64,000 nucleotides of DNA from Campylobacter rectus (GCF_004803795.1 NZ_CP012543.1:1240001-1304000); one strand, 5' to 3'; shown: positions 7,047-16,193, counted from the stretch's first letter. Program-made: numbers and translations. The notes: generated from the letters alone by a model not told the origin.

Positions 7047-8747
7047 TTATTCCTTGCTTTTTAAGATCATATTGTATATCGCCGCGCCCGCAGGAACCAT
7101 CGGCAGTACGTCCTCAAATCTATCCACGCGCACGTCTAGCACCGCCGTTTTGCCGCAGGCCATCGCCTCTTTTAGCGCGGAGCGAAACTCGTCTTTCGTG
7201 CGGCACACGAAGCCCGCTCCGCCAAAGCCCTCCGCGATCTTTGCAAAATCAGGCTGCAGGCTAAGGTCGGTCGAGGAGTAGCGCTCGCCGTAGAAAAAGG
7301 TCTGCCACTGGCGCACCATGCCTAGGAAGTTGTTGTTTAGGATGATGTTAATGACGGGCTTATCTATCTCGGTGGCGGTCATCATCTCTTGGATGTTCAT
7401 TAGGATCGAGCCGTCGCCGGTGAAATTTACGACGATGCTTCCCGGCATCGCGTTTTTGGCTCCGACGGCTGCGGGCAAACCAAAACCCATCGTGCCAAGC
7501 CCGCCGCTAGTTATCAGCTGGCGCGGCCTATCAAACGGATAAAACTGCGCGACCCACATCTGGTGCTGGCCGACGTCGGTGGCGATCACGGCGTCTTTGC
7601 CAGATTCTTTTAAAATTTTAGCCGTTTCGCACACGACCCACTGCGGTTTTATGATCTCGTCGCTATCTTTGTAATCCAGCGGATTTAGCGCGTCGTACCT
7701 GGCCAATATCTCGCGCCACGCGGTCAAATTTTGCTCGTTTACGGTTACTTTTTCCAGCATCTCTTCTAGGACGCAGTTTAGATCGCCAACGATCGGAAAG
7801 TGCGCGTTTACGATCTTTGAGATCGAGCTAGGGTCGATATCGACGTGGATGATTTTGGCGTGTTTGGCAAATTCGCTTAGCTTGCCCGTCACGCGGTCGT
7901 CAAACCGCACGCCCAGCGCGATGATTAGATCGGTCTCGCTCATCGCCATATTTGCCGCGTAGCTGCCGTGCATGCCGACCATCGAGAGTAGATTTTTATC
8001 CTCGTGCGCTAGGACGCCAAGCCCCATCAGCGTTTCGACCGCAGGGATGCCCGTCTTTGCGCTAAATTTACGCACGAGCTCGCTAGCGTTCGCCGCTACG
8101 ACGCCGCCTCCTAGATAAAGCAGCGGGCGTTTGGCCTCGGCGATGACCTCAAGCGCCTTTTTGATCTGCTTTGCGTTGCCTTTGTAGGTCGGTTTGTATG
8201 TCGGCATCTTTATCTCGGTCGGATAAAGAAAATCCCCGACGGCCGCGGTTATATCCTTTGGGATATCGACGTGAACGGGCCCCGGGCGTCCCGAGCGAGC
8301 GATGTAAAAGGCCTCTTTTAGGATGCGCGGTAGCTCCTCGATACTGCGCACGAGGTAGTTGTGCTTCACGCACGGGCGAGAGATGCCCACGGCGTCGATC
8401 TCCTGAAAGGCGTCCGTGCCGATAAGCGAGGTCGCGACCTGACCGCTAATAAGCACCAACGGGATGCTGTCGGAGTATGCGGTGGCTAGGCCGGTGACCG
8501 CGTTTGTAAAACCGGGGCCGCTCGTTACAAACGCCACTCCGACCTTGCCGCTAGCGCGCGCGTAGCCGTCTGCTGCGTGCACGGCGGCTTGCTCGTGACG
8601 CGTCAAAACGTGTCTGAAATAACTCTGCTTGTACGTCTCGTCGTAGATGTTTAGCGCCGCGCCGCCGGGGTAACCGAAAACCGTGTCTACGCCCTCCTCG
8701 CGCAAGGCTTCCATCACCATGCGCGAGCCAGAAATGCCTTTTATCAT
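7047..8747 (-). CDS. ilvI: Acetolactate synthase large (catalytic) subunit
   Basis: This thiamine-diphosphate enzyme condenses pyruvate with pyruvate or 2-oxobutyrate, the first common step to valine, leucine and isoleucine. The 566 residues show the three expected domains. The pyrimidine-binding domain has GYPGGAALNIYD with the catalytic Glu in RHEQAAVHAADGYAR. The central FAD-binding domain contains GVRFDDRVTGK. The PP-binding domain has the GDGS...NNNFLGMVRQW motif for Mg-ThDP. The start ATG is preceded by AAGGCG. It leads the ilvI-ilvH-lpxD operon from a promoter just upstream (8778-8783). Confidence 0.97.
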   Translation of the reverse strand: MIKGISGSRMVMEALREEGVDTVFGYPGGAALNIYDETYKQSYFRHVLTRHEQAAVHAADGYARASGKVGVAFVTSGPGFTNAVTGLATAYSDSIPLVLISGQVATSLIGTDAFQEIDAVGISRPCVKHNYLVRSIEELPRILKEAFYIARSGRPGPVHVDIPKDITAAVGDFLYPTEIKMPTYKPTYKGNAKQIKKALEVIAEAKRPLLYLGGGVVAANASELVRKFSAKTGIPAVETLMGLGVLAHEDKNLLSMVGMHGSYAANMAMSETDLIIALGVRFDDRVTGKLSEFAKHAKIIHVDIDPSSISKIVNAHFPIVGDLNCVLEEMLEKVTVNEQNLTAWREILARYDALNPLDYKDSDEIIKPQWVVCETAKILKESGKDAVIATDVGQHQMWVAQFYPFDRPRQLITSGGLGTMGFGLPAAVGAKNAMPGSIVVNFTGDGSILMNIQEMMTATEIDKPVINIILNNNFLGMVRQWQTFFYGERYSSTDLSLQPDFAKIAEGFGGAGFVCRTKDEFRSALKEAMACGKTAVLDVRVDRFEDVLPMVPAGAAIYNMILKSKE

Positions 8748-8772
8748 CTGTATCGCCTTTTGATAAATTTGA

Positions 8773-8817
8773 CCCCGATTATACAGCTTTCAGCTTTAAA
8801 AATGCGTAAAATCGGGG
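8773..8817 (-). promoter_or_regulatory. Promoter and flanking inverted repeat upstream of ilvI
   Basis: A TATAAT -10 box lies on the minus strand at 8783-8778, about 30 bases before the ilvI start. A perfect 8-bp inverted repeat (CCCCGATT at 8773-8780, AATCGGGG at 8810-8817) brackets the core promoter and overlaps the -10. It could be an operator or form a transcript structure; no regulator is suggested by the sequence. Confidence 0.55.
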
Positions 8818-9014
8818 CTGTCGTTTTGAAATTCGGGTTTTTGCAACGGCTAAATTTGAGTAAATTTGTGAGCAAATTTTAGAAAGGGGCAAATTTGAAT
8901 AATTTTTTAAATTTTACGCATCGAGACCCGCACCTTTAAGATGCTAAATTTGGTTTGGTTAAATTTGGCGTTATAAATTAGATTTTTTTACACAAATCAA
9001 TCTTTCTTGTTAAA

Positions 9015-9022
9015 GGGGGGGG
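9015..9022 (+). repeat. Homopolymeric G8 tract
   Basis: Eight consecutive G lie between TTAAA and CTTGAATT in non-coding DNA. G/C tracts mediate phase variation in Campylobacter, but this one is short and no gene is attached to it. Confidence 0.9.
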
Positions 9023-9095
9023 CTTGAATTACGCTCTACTATCAGCTACAGCCCCTAGCAGAGCAAAAAGCTCACTTTTATATCCGCTTGTCTCT

Positions 9096-9264
9096 TTTCT
9101 TTGGGAGAGGAAGGGGATTCTACTTACGAAGCGTCGCCCCTTCCTCTCCCAAGCCCTCTCTAACCCCACTGCACGTGAGAAGTTGCTGCACTACGTGCAG
9201 GTTCAAATTTGCGCTATTGCGCCGCACGTTTTTTAAATTTGGGTTTTCAAGATACAGGTCTCGG
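9096..9264 (+). repeat. Hairpin repeat, copy 1
   Basis: The core 9103-9180 is identical over 78 bases to 9417-9494. It starts with a perfect 14-bp stem (GGGAGAGGAAGGGG at 9103-9116 with its complement at 9137-9150, 20-base loop). Two smaller hairpins follow: CTGCAC-TAC-GTGCAG (9186-9200) and GCGC-TATT-GCGC (9211-9222). Beyond the core the copies drift apart but keep these hairpins. I see no coding capacity or transposase. Confidence 0.85.
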
Positions 9265-9403
9265 CGAATAAAATTTGCAAATTTGAGCGTAAAACGATAA
9301 GGCGCAGTATTTTTTCGTCAGACGAGAGAGCGTGTGTAATCGAAGCCGACCGAATTGCTTTCTGCTTGCAGTTGCGAGACAAAGCCGAAGCAAAAGAGCT
9401 CCC

Positions 9404-9577
9404 TTTTTCTTTTTTCGGGAGAGGAAGGGGATTCTACTTACGAAGCGTCGCCCCTTCCTCTCCCAAGCCCTCTCTAACCCCACTGCACGTGAGAGGTTGC
9501 TGCGCTATGCGCAGTTTTATCTGGCGCTGTCGCGCCGCAAATTTTTAAATTTACGTTTTCGAGATGCGGGTCTCGGT
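9404..9577 (+). repeat. Hairpin repeat, copy 2
   Basis: This is the second copy of the element at 9096-9264. The 14-bp stem is 9417-9430 with 9451-9464. The following hairpins are CTGCGC-TAT-GCGCAG (9500-9514) and GGCGC-TGTC-GCGCC (9523-9536). Relative to copy 1, the first small hairpin has an A-T pair replaced by G-C, with both sides changed. Confidence 0.85.
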
Positions 9578-9657
9578 GGTCAAAATTTGAAGCCGAAATT
9601 TACAAATTTGACTTTAAATTTGAATTTAGAAATTAAGGCGAAGTATTTTGAGATGGA

Positions 9658-9737
9658 TTTGAATGTTGTGCGGAAATTTTCGTCCCAAGACTAGACATAT
9701 TGTCTGTCACAGGGCGAAAATTTCAAACTCATTCAAA
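9658..9737. other. Long imperfect hairpin downstream of flgH
   Basis: Nested arms pair in order: TTTGAATG (9658-9665) with CATTCAAA (9730-9737); GAAATTTTCGTCCC (9673-9686) with GGGCGAAAATTTC (9712-9724), one bulge; AGACA with TGTCT (9693-9705). It lies about 40 bases past the flgH stop in the direction of flgH transcription. It lacks a U-tract, so it may be a structured 3' end, a small RNA or part of the neighbouring repeat family. Confidence 0.6.
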
Positions 9738-9778
9738 GGCGCTCAAAAGACAAGCCATCTAGCTAAGCATAAAAAAGC

Positions 9779-10480
9779 TTAAAAAGGCCAGATAGCCTCC
9801 ATAAGCTTCGTCCCCCACGGCTTCCTCGTCGCCCTATCCAAGTCGCCTTCGGTTTTATATAAGATTTTGGCGTCGGCGATGTAGCGCGAGTCGATTTCGT
9901 TGGCGTTTGAGATGTCGTAGGGGCGGATCACGCCGCTAAGCTGCATGATCTGCTTTTCGCCGTTTATGAGCAGTTCGCGCGAACCCTCGATGAAGTAGTT
10001 GCCGTTTTCCAGCACCTTGATGATGCGTGCTGAGATCGTAGTCGTAAAGGCCTCTGCGCGCACGCTAGAGCCTGCACCCGTAAATTCGTTTTTCGTGCCC
10101 GCGCTAAAGCCGATGTTGCCTACTTTATTTAGCTGAGTAGCCAGCGTGGATAGCGGCGCCGAACCCGCGCTAAATAGCCCTCCGCCCAGGTTTATCGTGC
10201 TGTTTTTGCTCGTGTCGTGCTTGCCGCTGGAGCTTTGGTTGGCGCGCTCGCTGATGACGACGGTTACGATGTCGTTTACGTTCATCGCCTTGCGGTCGGC
10301 AAAAAGCGGGTTGTCGCCGCGACCGAAAAGACTGCCCGCGTTTGGCTGGTTGTTGACCTGTTTGGCGGGAAGTTGCTCGACGTAAACGGGCGGCTTCATA
10401 TCTATGCGGGGGTCGGCGCTAGGCAAACATCCGCTAAGAAACGCCGTTAAAACCGCGCAGAAGTAAATATTTTTTTTCAC
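9779..10480 (-). CDS. flgH: Flagellar L-ring lipoprotein
   Basis: FlgH forms the outer-membrane L-ring through which the flagellar rod turns. The 233 residues begin with a lipoprotein signal whose lipobox LSGC places the acylated Cys at residue 18. The conserved body includes SLFGRGDNPLFADRKAMNV and DIVTVVISERANQSSSG, then ARIIKVLENGNYFIEGSREL and GVIRPYDISNANEI-type sequence typical of FlgH. It is transcribed alone, away from pta, from a sigma-54 promoter (10517-10533), as expected for middle-class flagellar genes in Campylobacter. The same neighbours (pta, ackA) are, as I remember, found in C. jejuni. Confidence 0.97.
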   Translation of the reverse strand: MKKNIYFCAVLTAFLSGCLPSADPRIDMKPPVYVEQLPAKQVNNQPNAGSLFGRGDNPLFADRKAMNVNDIVTVVISERANQSSSGKHDTSKNSTINLGGGLFSAGSAPLSTLATQLNKVGNIGFSAGTKNEFTGAGSSVRAEAFTTTISARIIKVLENGNYFIEGSRELLINGEKQIMQLSGVIRPYDISNANEIDSRYIADAKILYKTEGDLDRATRKPWGTKLMEAIWPF

Positions 10481-10516
10481 GTTTTACCTTATCCGGTGAA
10501 ATTTTACGATAAAATA

Positions 10517-10533
10517 AGCAAATCAAGTTCCAA
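10517..10533 (-). promoter_or_regulatory. Sigma-54 (RpoN) promoter of flgH
   Basis: The minus strand reads TTGGAACTTGATTTGCT, with GG at 10531-10530 and GC at 10519-10518. That is the exact GG-N10-GC spacing of a -24/-12 promoter and close to the Campylobacter TTTGGAAC-N4-TTGCTT form. It lies between flgH and pta and sits within the leader of the divergent pta gene. Confidence 0.85.
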
Positions 10534-10544
10534 AAAGGAAAAAT

Positions 10545-11930
10545 ATGGCAAATTCTATCCTCACGCTGGGCGTAAATTTTCAAGAAATTTACGAAATTAT
10601 ATCAACAAAATTTGAAAATGTAGCCGTTTTTGATCCCGTCTGCGGTTTTTTCGGCCGCGAAAATACCGAAAGAGACTTTCAAAGCGGCAAAGAAGGCGAT
10701 TTTTTTAAGAGCATTATTTGCGAATTTGACCGCCTTAGCGCAGGCGCTGATTTCGTACTCGTTAAGCCTACAAAAAGCGTCGCAAATATCGGTGAAACAG
10801 AGCTAAATTTGCAGATCGCTAGAAATTTAAACGTTCCCGTTTTTTGCCGCGAAAATTTGAGTTTTTTTACGCGAAACTCAAAGCTGATCGTAAGCGGAAA
10901 TTTGGATGAGATTTTAAATGCGAAGCAAGATATCATCACGCCTTTGCGCTTTGAAAATTCGCTGTTTAAACTCGCCGCAAAAGATAAAAAAACCGTCGTT
11001 TTGCCCGAAAGCGAAGACGAGCGGATACTAAGAGCGAGCGAAATTTTACTAAAAAGCGGCGCGGTAAATTTGATCCTTTTGGGCGATGAAAACGAAGTCA
11101 AATTTGATGCGGATAAGCTCGGGGTAAATTTAAACGGCGCTAAATTTATAAATTTAGAAAAAAACGAATACGAAGAGCGCCTAACCGCCGCGCTTTTTGA
11201 AGCTCGCAAAAGCAAGGGCGTGAGTATGGAGCAGGCTAGAAAGCTCGTAGGTGATAGGACGTATTTTGCCACGATGATGGTACAAGAAGGACTAGCCCAC
11301 GCCATGGTAAGCGGCGCAAACACGACCACGGCGCACACTATCCGCCCCGCTCTTCAGATCATCAAAACCCGCCCTGATAGCCCGCTCGTTTCAAGCTCGT
11401 TTATAATGTGCTTTGCAGAGGAGATCCTGATCTACGCCGACTGCGCGATAAATCCAAATCCAGATGCCCGGCAACTCGCGCAAATCGCCATAGCCTCGGC
11501 AGATACCGCACGAGCGTTCGGACTGGAGCCGCGAGCGGCGATGCTAAGCTACTCCAGCGGAGATAGCGGCAGCGGCGAAGACATCGACCTGGTTAGGAGC
11601 GCGGGCGAGATAGCGCGCAAGCTGGACTCCGCCATAAAGATCGAAGCTCCCGTGCAGTACGATGCGGCCATAGATCCGCTAGTAGCGCGCAAAAAGCTAC
11701 TAAACAGCGACGTAGCCGGCCGCGCGAACGTTTTTGTATTTCCAAATTTAAACGCTGGCAACATCGGCTATAAAATCGCGCAAAAAAGCGCAAACTGCGT
11801 AGCAGTTGGGCCGATCTTGCAAGGGTTAAAAAAGCCCGTAAACGACCTAAGCCGCGGCTGCACGGTTGCCGACGTCGTAAATACGGCGCTAATCAGCGCG
11901 ATACAAGCGTCGCGAATAGGAGAGAAATGA
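10545..11930 (+). CDS. pta: Phosphate acetyltransferase
   Basis: Pta converts acetyl-CoA and phosphate to acetyl phosphate, the first step of acetate formation. The C-terminal catalytic domain (about residues 145-455) shows [34 protein letters not shown] and [12 protein letters not shown], with [15 protein letters not shown] near the end. The N-terminal part (about 140 residues) is much shorter than in the long enterobacterial enzymes and lacks a visible DRTGG domain. GGAAAAAT precedes the ATG. The stop overlaps the ackA start, so the two enzymes are made together. The short promoter region also carries the flgH sigma-54 promoter on the other strand. Confidence 0.96.
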   Translation: MANSILTLGVNFQEIYEIISTKFENVAVFDPVCGFFGRENTERDFQSGKEGDFFKSIICEFDRLSAGADFVLVKPTKSVANIGETELNLQIARNLNVPVFCRENLSFFTRNSKLIVSGNLDEILNAKQDIITPLRFENSLFKLAAKDKKTVVLPESEDERILRASEILLKSGAVNLILLGDENEVKFDADKLGVNLNGAKFINLEKNEYEERLTAALFEARKSKGVSMEQARKLVGDRTYFATMMVQEGLAHAMVSGANTTTAHTIRPALQIIKTRPDSPLVSSSFIMCFAEEILIYADCAINPNPDARQLAQIAIASADTARAFGLEPRAAMLSYSSGDSGSGEDIDLVRSAGEIARKLDSAIKIEAPVQYDAAIDPLVARKKLLNSDVAGRANVFVFPNLNAGNIGYKIAQKSANCVAVGPILQGLKKPVNDLSRGCTVADVVNTALISAIQASRIGEK

Positions 11931-13141
11931 TGCGGATTTTGGTTTTAAACTCGGGAAGCTCGTCGATAAAATTTCAGCTTTTCGATATGGCGGATAACCG
12001 CGTCATCGCTAGCGGTCTGGTCGAAAAGATCGGCGAAGCGAGCTCGCAAGCAAAGCTAAAAGACGTAGGCTCGGGTAAAATTTACGAAGAAAACGCGCCG
12101 CTAAAAGATCATCATGACGGGCTTGAGGCGATGAGGCGACTGTTTGCAAAATCCGGTATCTTGAATGATTTTAGAGAGCTGGACGGCATCGGACACCGTA
12201 TCGTGCACGGCGGCGAGAGCTTTAGCGACTCTGCCATAGTTACCCCTGACGTGATCGCTAAAATCGAGCAAAACTCCGTCCTAGCGCCGCTTCATAACCC
12301 CGGCCACCTAGCCGGCATAAAAAACGCGATGCAAGAAACAGACAAAAACGGAAGCGGCAAAAAGGTGCCTCACGTCGTCGTTTTTGATACCGTATTTCAT
12401 CAAACTATCCCCGAGTACGCCTACCGATACGCCCTACCCTTTGATCTTTGCAAAAGGCTGCACATCCGCAGATACGGCTTTCACGGCACTTCGCACCACT
12501 ACGTGACCAAAAAAGCGGCGCAGTTTTTAGGCGTGCCGTATGAGAAATTTAACGCTATCTCGCTGCATCTGGGCAACGGAGCCTCCGCCTGCGCCGTGCA
12601 AGGAGGCAAAAGCGTCGATACCTCGATGGGCTTAAGCCCGCTAGAAGGCCTGATAATGGGCACTAGAAGCGGCGATATGGACCCTGCGGTGCTTACTTAT
12701 CTTTTAAATTTAGGCGAGCTCACGGCCGAGGGCATAGACGCGTTTTTAAACAAAAAAAGCGGACTGCTAGGCATCTGCGGCTCAAACGACATGCGTGAAG
12801 TGGTCGTCAAGATGCAAGGCGGCGACGAGCGCGCGCATCTAGCTTTTGAGATGTTTTGCTACCGTATCAAAAAGTATATCGGCGCGTATTACGCGGTTTT
12901 GGGCCGAGTGGATGCGGTCATTTTTACCGGCGGTATCGGCGAAAACGCCCCGTATAGCCGCGAGAAAATCTGCAACGATCTCACGCATATGGGTATCAGG
13001 ATCGATCACGAGCTAAATTTTGCCGCAAGCGGCGGTATACGAGATCTCAGCGCCTCTGACGCGGCGGTAAAAACTCTCGTAGTGCCGACTAACGAGGAGC
13101 TAGAAATCGCGCTAGAAACAAAGCGAGTGATAGAAAATTGA
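11927..13141 (+). CDS. ackA: Acetate kinase
   Basis: AckA transfers phosphate from acetyl phosphate to ADP, giving acetate and ATP. The 404 residues carry the family signatures [15 protein letters not shown] at the N-terminus and the central [11 protein letters not shown]-like motif ([14 protein letters not shown]). [31 protein letters not shown] and [10 protein letters not shown] form the nucleotide site. The ATG at 11927 follows AGGAGAG and overlaps the pta stop (ATGA); the next ATG, at 11930, is an alternative. A perfect terminator follows 10 bases after the stop. Confidence 0.97.
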   Translation: MMRILVLNSGSSSIKFQLFDMADNRVIASGLVEKIGEASSQAKLKDVGSGKIYEENAPLKDHHDGLEAMRRLFAKSGILNDFRELDGIGHRIVHGGESFSDSAIVTPDVIAKIEQNSVLAPLHNPGHLAGIKNAMQETDKNGSGKKVPHVVVFDTVFHQTIPEYAYRYALPFDLCKRLHIRRYGFHGTSHHYVTKKAAQFLGVPYEKFNAISLHLGNGASACAVQGGKSVDTSMGLSPLEGLIMGTRSGDMDPAVLTYLLNLGELTAEGIDAFLNKKSGLLGICGSNDMREVVVKMQGGDERAHLAFEMFCYRIKKYIGAYYAVLGRVDAVIFTGGIGENAPYSREKICNDLTHMGIRIDHELNFAASGGIRDLSASDAAVKTLVVPTNEELEIALETKRVIEN

Positions 13142-13151
13142 TAAACAAAAA

Positions 13152-13182
13152 GTGCGCAATTTAAATATTTTAAATTGCGCAC
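13152..13182. terminator. Bidirectional terminator between ackA and the convergent PIN-like gene
   Basis: A perfect 14-bp stem (GTGCGCAATTTAAA at 13152-13165, complement at 13169-13182) has a three-base loop. Its right arm contains the last codons and stop of the convergent gene at 13170-13952. Confidence 0.85.
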
Positions 13183-13952
13183 ATAGGTTGATAGCAATTT
13201 TTTTTAAAAGTTATACTTACTTCACCATATTCGTCATCTAGAGTCTTGTAACTAATTTTAAGTTCATTCAAAAAAATAACAAGAGCTTTGTCAAAGCTAA
13301 AATACTCTACTTCAATTTTTTGGTTATACTTATTTTGTATAATTTCTTTAATCTTAGCTATTCTGACGCCAGAAATGATATCGCTATAAGCATTGTAAGC
13401 TAGTTTTTCCAATTCACCTTCCGAAATATTTTTTTTAAATTTAAAAATATATCCAATGTTGTCATTTCCGTATAGAAGTTCAAGAGCAGATATTACTACC
13501 AAGTGCTGTTGATCAATATCATATTTTTTTGCAATATCGCGTATTTCGTTTTCTACTATTTCTCTTTTTTCTGCCTTTACTCGTTGAAAAAGTTTTGAAT
13601 TAATTTCTTTAATAAAATTTCTGTAGTCGTTAGCTTTATCTTCCAACTCACTCTCTGCAAATATTTTTGAAAATTCTTCAATATTTTCATTTAAAAAAAT
13701 CGCATCATGTTTAGCTTTTTTGAAAAAATGTTTTACAATAGAGGTTTCTTTTTTAATTGTTAGCTCTTTTTCTTTGATAGTTTCATTAATCCCCTTACTT
13801 CCCTCTAGAATAGACAATAATGGACTAATAAATATATTTGGCTGGTTTAATCTTCTTAATTCTCGTTTTATGTTTTGATCTACTTTTTTCTTATTTAATA
13901 AATCATTACATTTTGAAATAACATTTCTGTCTAATAAAATAATTTTATCCAT
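13170..13952 (-). CDS. AT-rich orphan gene, possibly PIN-like nuclease domain
   Basis: This codes for 260 residues; AGGGAG precedes the ATG. It begins MDKIILLDRNVISKCND, which resembles the first strand and acidic residue of PIN-type nucleases (LLDTNVIS), and a Glu follows in SPLLSILEGSKG. The middle is helical and highly charged (KAEKREIVENEIRDIAKKYD). Later acidic residues could complete an active site but I cannot align them. The gene is far more AT-rich than its neighbours, stands alone and points against ackA, with its last codons inside that gene's terminator. This suggests a late arrival inserted at the terminator. No partner antitoxin is visible. The nuclease call is tentative. Confidence 0.6.
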   Translation of the reverse strand: MDKIILLDRNVISKCNDLLNKKKVDQNIKRELRRLNQPNIFISPLLSILEGSKGINETIKEKELTIKKETSIVKHFFKKAKHDAIFLNENIEEFSKIFAESELEDKANDYRNFIKEINSKLFQRVKAEKREIVENEIRDIAKKYDIDQQHLVVISALELLYGNDNIGYIFKFKKNISEGELEKLAYNAYSDIISGVRIAKIKEIIQNKYNQKIEVEYFSFDKALVIFLNELKISYKTLDDEYGEVSITFKKNCYQPMCAI

Positions 13953-14117
13953 AAAACTCCCTATCGGTAAAAATCAAAGTAGTTAGTCTATATTGATTGC
14001 ACTTAAAAAACAATAAGTCTATAACTATATTTCTTGAAAAATTTATACTTTTCAATTTATTTTATTTTAAGCCGCGCTCGGTCAAAATTTACGTCAAATT
14101 TAATAAAAAGCGAGCAG

Positions 14118-15059
14118 ATGACCCTTTCGCAAGCATTTATATTAACCAAAAACAAACAAAAAGAGTGCCGAGCCGCAGCGGCCGGTTCGCCCACTCTTAT
14201 CGCCTTTTGCGTCGGCGTTTTTGCACTATTTTTAGCGGCGCTTAAGATTTTTGATCTAGGCGGCGGAGCTGCCCTTGTTTTATTGATATTGTTCTTTTGT
14301 TTGCTATTTTGGCTATCGTCAAAGTCAGTAGATATCGACAGGGCACAGAACGAGTACAACGAATTTTACAAAGAAGTTTTCGTCCGAGCGCTCATCGGTG
14401 AGATCAACGAGAGCTTTACGTATAGCGCCTACGGCGGCATTTCGCAGAGCGAATTTAACGCGGCGGGGATTTATAGACCGAGCGTTTTTCACAGCGAGGA
14501 CTGGATATGTGGCGTATATAACGGCGTCAAATTTAACTTGTGCGAGATTATTAGCCATGAGCGCGAATACCCTCGGATAAATAACAAATACGCCGCCATA
14601 TTTATCCTGTTAAAATACGCGTTTGACAAGTATTCGGACTTCAAAGGCAGCGTGCTTAAGTGCGAATTTAATAAGAAATTTCACGGCAAAACGGTCGCCG
14701 TAAGCAAGGATTTTAATACTAAATTTTTAGGCGAAAAAGAGCTACTCGACGACATCAAATTTAATGAAAATTTTAGAGTTTTTACGACGGATAAGATAGA
14801 GGCGAGATATCTGCTCACACCTAAATTTATGGGCAAGCTAAATATGCTCAAGGCCTACAAAAACACGCTAAAATCGCCAAGTGCCGCCTTTATGGATGAT
14901 AAATTTTATCTATTTTGCTTTAGTAGGAGAAATTTTTTCGAGGGGCGGCTCTTTGAGAGGCTTGATATCGCCGAAGCTCGCCGCGAGCAAAGATACGTGA
15001 GGCAGATGCTTAGCGTCATCGACGAGCTAAATTTGAGCTTGGAGCTTTATAATAGATAA
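14118..15059 (+). CDS. DUF3137-type membrane protein
   Basis: I place the start at the ATG at 14118 (313 residues) because the frame upstream to a TTG at 14034 gives unconvincing sequence and no ribosome site. Two membrane helices come first (LIAFCVGVFALFLAAL and ALVLLILFFCLLFWL), then a helix (NEYNEFYKEVFVRALIGEI) and a soluble domain. That domain contains IYRPSVFHSEDWICGVYNGVKF, the KGSVLKCEFNKKFHGKTVAV strand and YLLTPKFMGKLNMLK, followed by KFYLFCFSRRNFFEG. This layout is that of DUF3137 proteins, whose function is not known to me. It stands alone. Confidence 0.75.
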   Translation: MTLSQAFILTKNKQKECRAAAAGSPTLIAFCVGVFALFLAALKIFDLGGGAALVLLILFFCLLFWLSSKSVDIDRAQNEYNEFYKEVFVRALIGEINESFTYSAYGGISQSEFNAAGIYRPSVFHSEDWICGVYNGVKFNLCEIISHEREYPRINNKYAAIFILLKYAFDKYSDFKGSVLKCEFNKKFHGKTVAVSKDFNTKFLGEKELLDDIKFNENFRVFTTDKIEARYLLTPKFMGKLNMLKAYKNTLKSPSAAFMDDKFYLFCFSRRNFFEGRLFERLDIAEARREQRYVRQMLSVIDELNLSLELYNR

Positions 15060-16193
15060 ATTTTAGGTTGTGGCGGATTTGGGCGATTTTTGCGTGATTT
15101 TATCGTCAAATTTATGCGGGTTTGTTGCGAAAATCTTGATTTACGGCACGGATTTGTCGTAAATTTGATGCCGTCGCCGATAGTTTTAGCGGTTTTATCG
15201 GCGAAATTTGAGGTAAATGTCTGTCGGTCGGAGTTTAAAATTTGCTACCGTAAGATAAAAATCGAGCTTTTTAATGCGATTTGGGCGCTTTTAAAAACGC
15301 AATCAAAACTTAAATTTGATCTAAATAAGGACGATAAACGGCTTACGCCGGAGCTTGAACCGAGCTTTTGCAAGAGAGACCGCATTACAAAACGACGGGA
15401 GCTTTGAAAAATATAAAAAGGCTATGAAATTTTAACCACGATGGGAGCGTAAAGATCGCCCAAGGCTAGCCTCGATTTGTCGGATACGACAGTTTTTAGG
15501 CGAAAAACCGTAGAGACTATGCTGTAATGAAACTTAAGCGGTCTTAGGGGCTGTACGTAAAGCCTGATTCGGTGCTTATTTATAAACTCGATAAAAATGA
15601 CCGTTTTAGACCGCAATGCGCGTAAATTCTCGCAGCGAGTTAGGCGTTTTGCTTAACAAACTCTATCGTTTAAAAGGCCGTCAAATTCGTATCAAATTTG
15701 ACGGCTGCATTTTAAAACGAAAATTTACGCATTGCTCGTTTCGGCCCGCCTTTGTCAAAAAACTTGAGAAATGCGGCGCGGCAACCAAATGCCCTCGCCA
15801 GAGCGGCTATCGTAGTCGCTAAATTTTTGACCAAAATTAACTTTTGATTAAATTTAGCAATAAATTTAAAGCAAATTTTGGCCTCTGTTTTTAGCAAATT
15901 TGGCGTCGGCGCGATGGTTGGGAGCTTTACTCGCCTAAACTAGCTAGGCCGTTTCAGTCAATCGCCTCGCGCACAACGTAAAAATTAAAACCGCGGCCCT
16001 GCAAGCCCTCTTCGCGCCGCAGCTTAAAGCAAATCCAAAACGAAGATTAACGCTTTCTGTGCTCCCGCGTCGAGATAGCGCAGCGACTTGAGGCAAAATT
16101 CAAAGCGAAATAACGCAGCGGCCCGAAGCAAAAACCGCGCTGAAATTCCATTTAGTGCGGCAGCCGCAAAAACCCGAGCCGCCGCCGAGCCGA
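15060..16193. other. Gene-free interval with an orphan terminator-like hairpin
   Basis: No gene can be supported. Frames at 15090-15407 (+) and 15422-15616 (-) lack ribosome sites and recognisable motifs; the latter (SIVSTVFRLKTVVSDKSRL) has a faintly protein-like look and may be a fragment. AAATTT words are dense. The last part before ttrA is G+C-richer and unrevealing. Confidence 0.55.
15677..15705. terminator. Terminator-like hairpin in gene-free DNA
   Basis: GCCGTCAAAT (15677-15686) pairs with ATTTGACGGC (15696-15705), flanked by AAAAG before and TGCATTTT after. The stem is the same word as in the lpxD terminator. No intact gene leads into it, which hints at a lost gene. Confidence 0.5.

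Larger units (their letters stand above)
8818..9778. other. Gene-free repeat region between ilvI and flgH
   Basis: No convincing coding sequence is present. Short frames that cross it on both strands run through hairpins and repeats and look like chance. It holds a G8 run (9015-9022), two copies of a hairpin-rich repeat (9096-9264 and 9404-9577), scattered AAATTT words and a long imperfect hairpin (9658-9737). GAGACCCGCAC at 8922 and its reverse complement-like forms at 9260 and 9564 suggest further pieces of the same family. Confidence 0.7.

Noticed and set aside
9332-9694. Plus-strand frame of 120 codons across repeat copy 2
   Set aside because: It runs through the perfect hairpin repeats and both copies give the same basic peptide, as expected from repeat DNA, not from a conserved protein.
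14034-14117. Longer start (TTG at 14034) for the DUF3137 gene
   Set aside because: The added 28 residues are unlike the family and precede the usual first membrane helix; ATG at 14118 fits better.
15090-15407. Plus-strand frame of 105 codons after the DUF3137 gene
   Set aside because: No ribosome site, no motif, composition dominated by AAATTT-derived residues.
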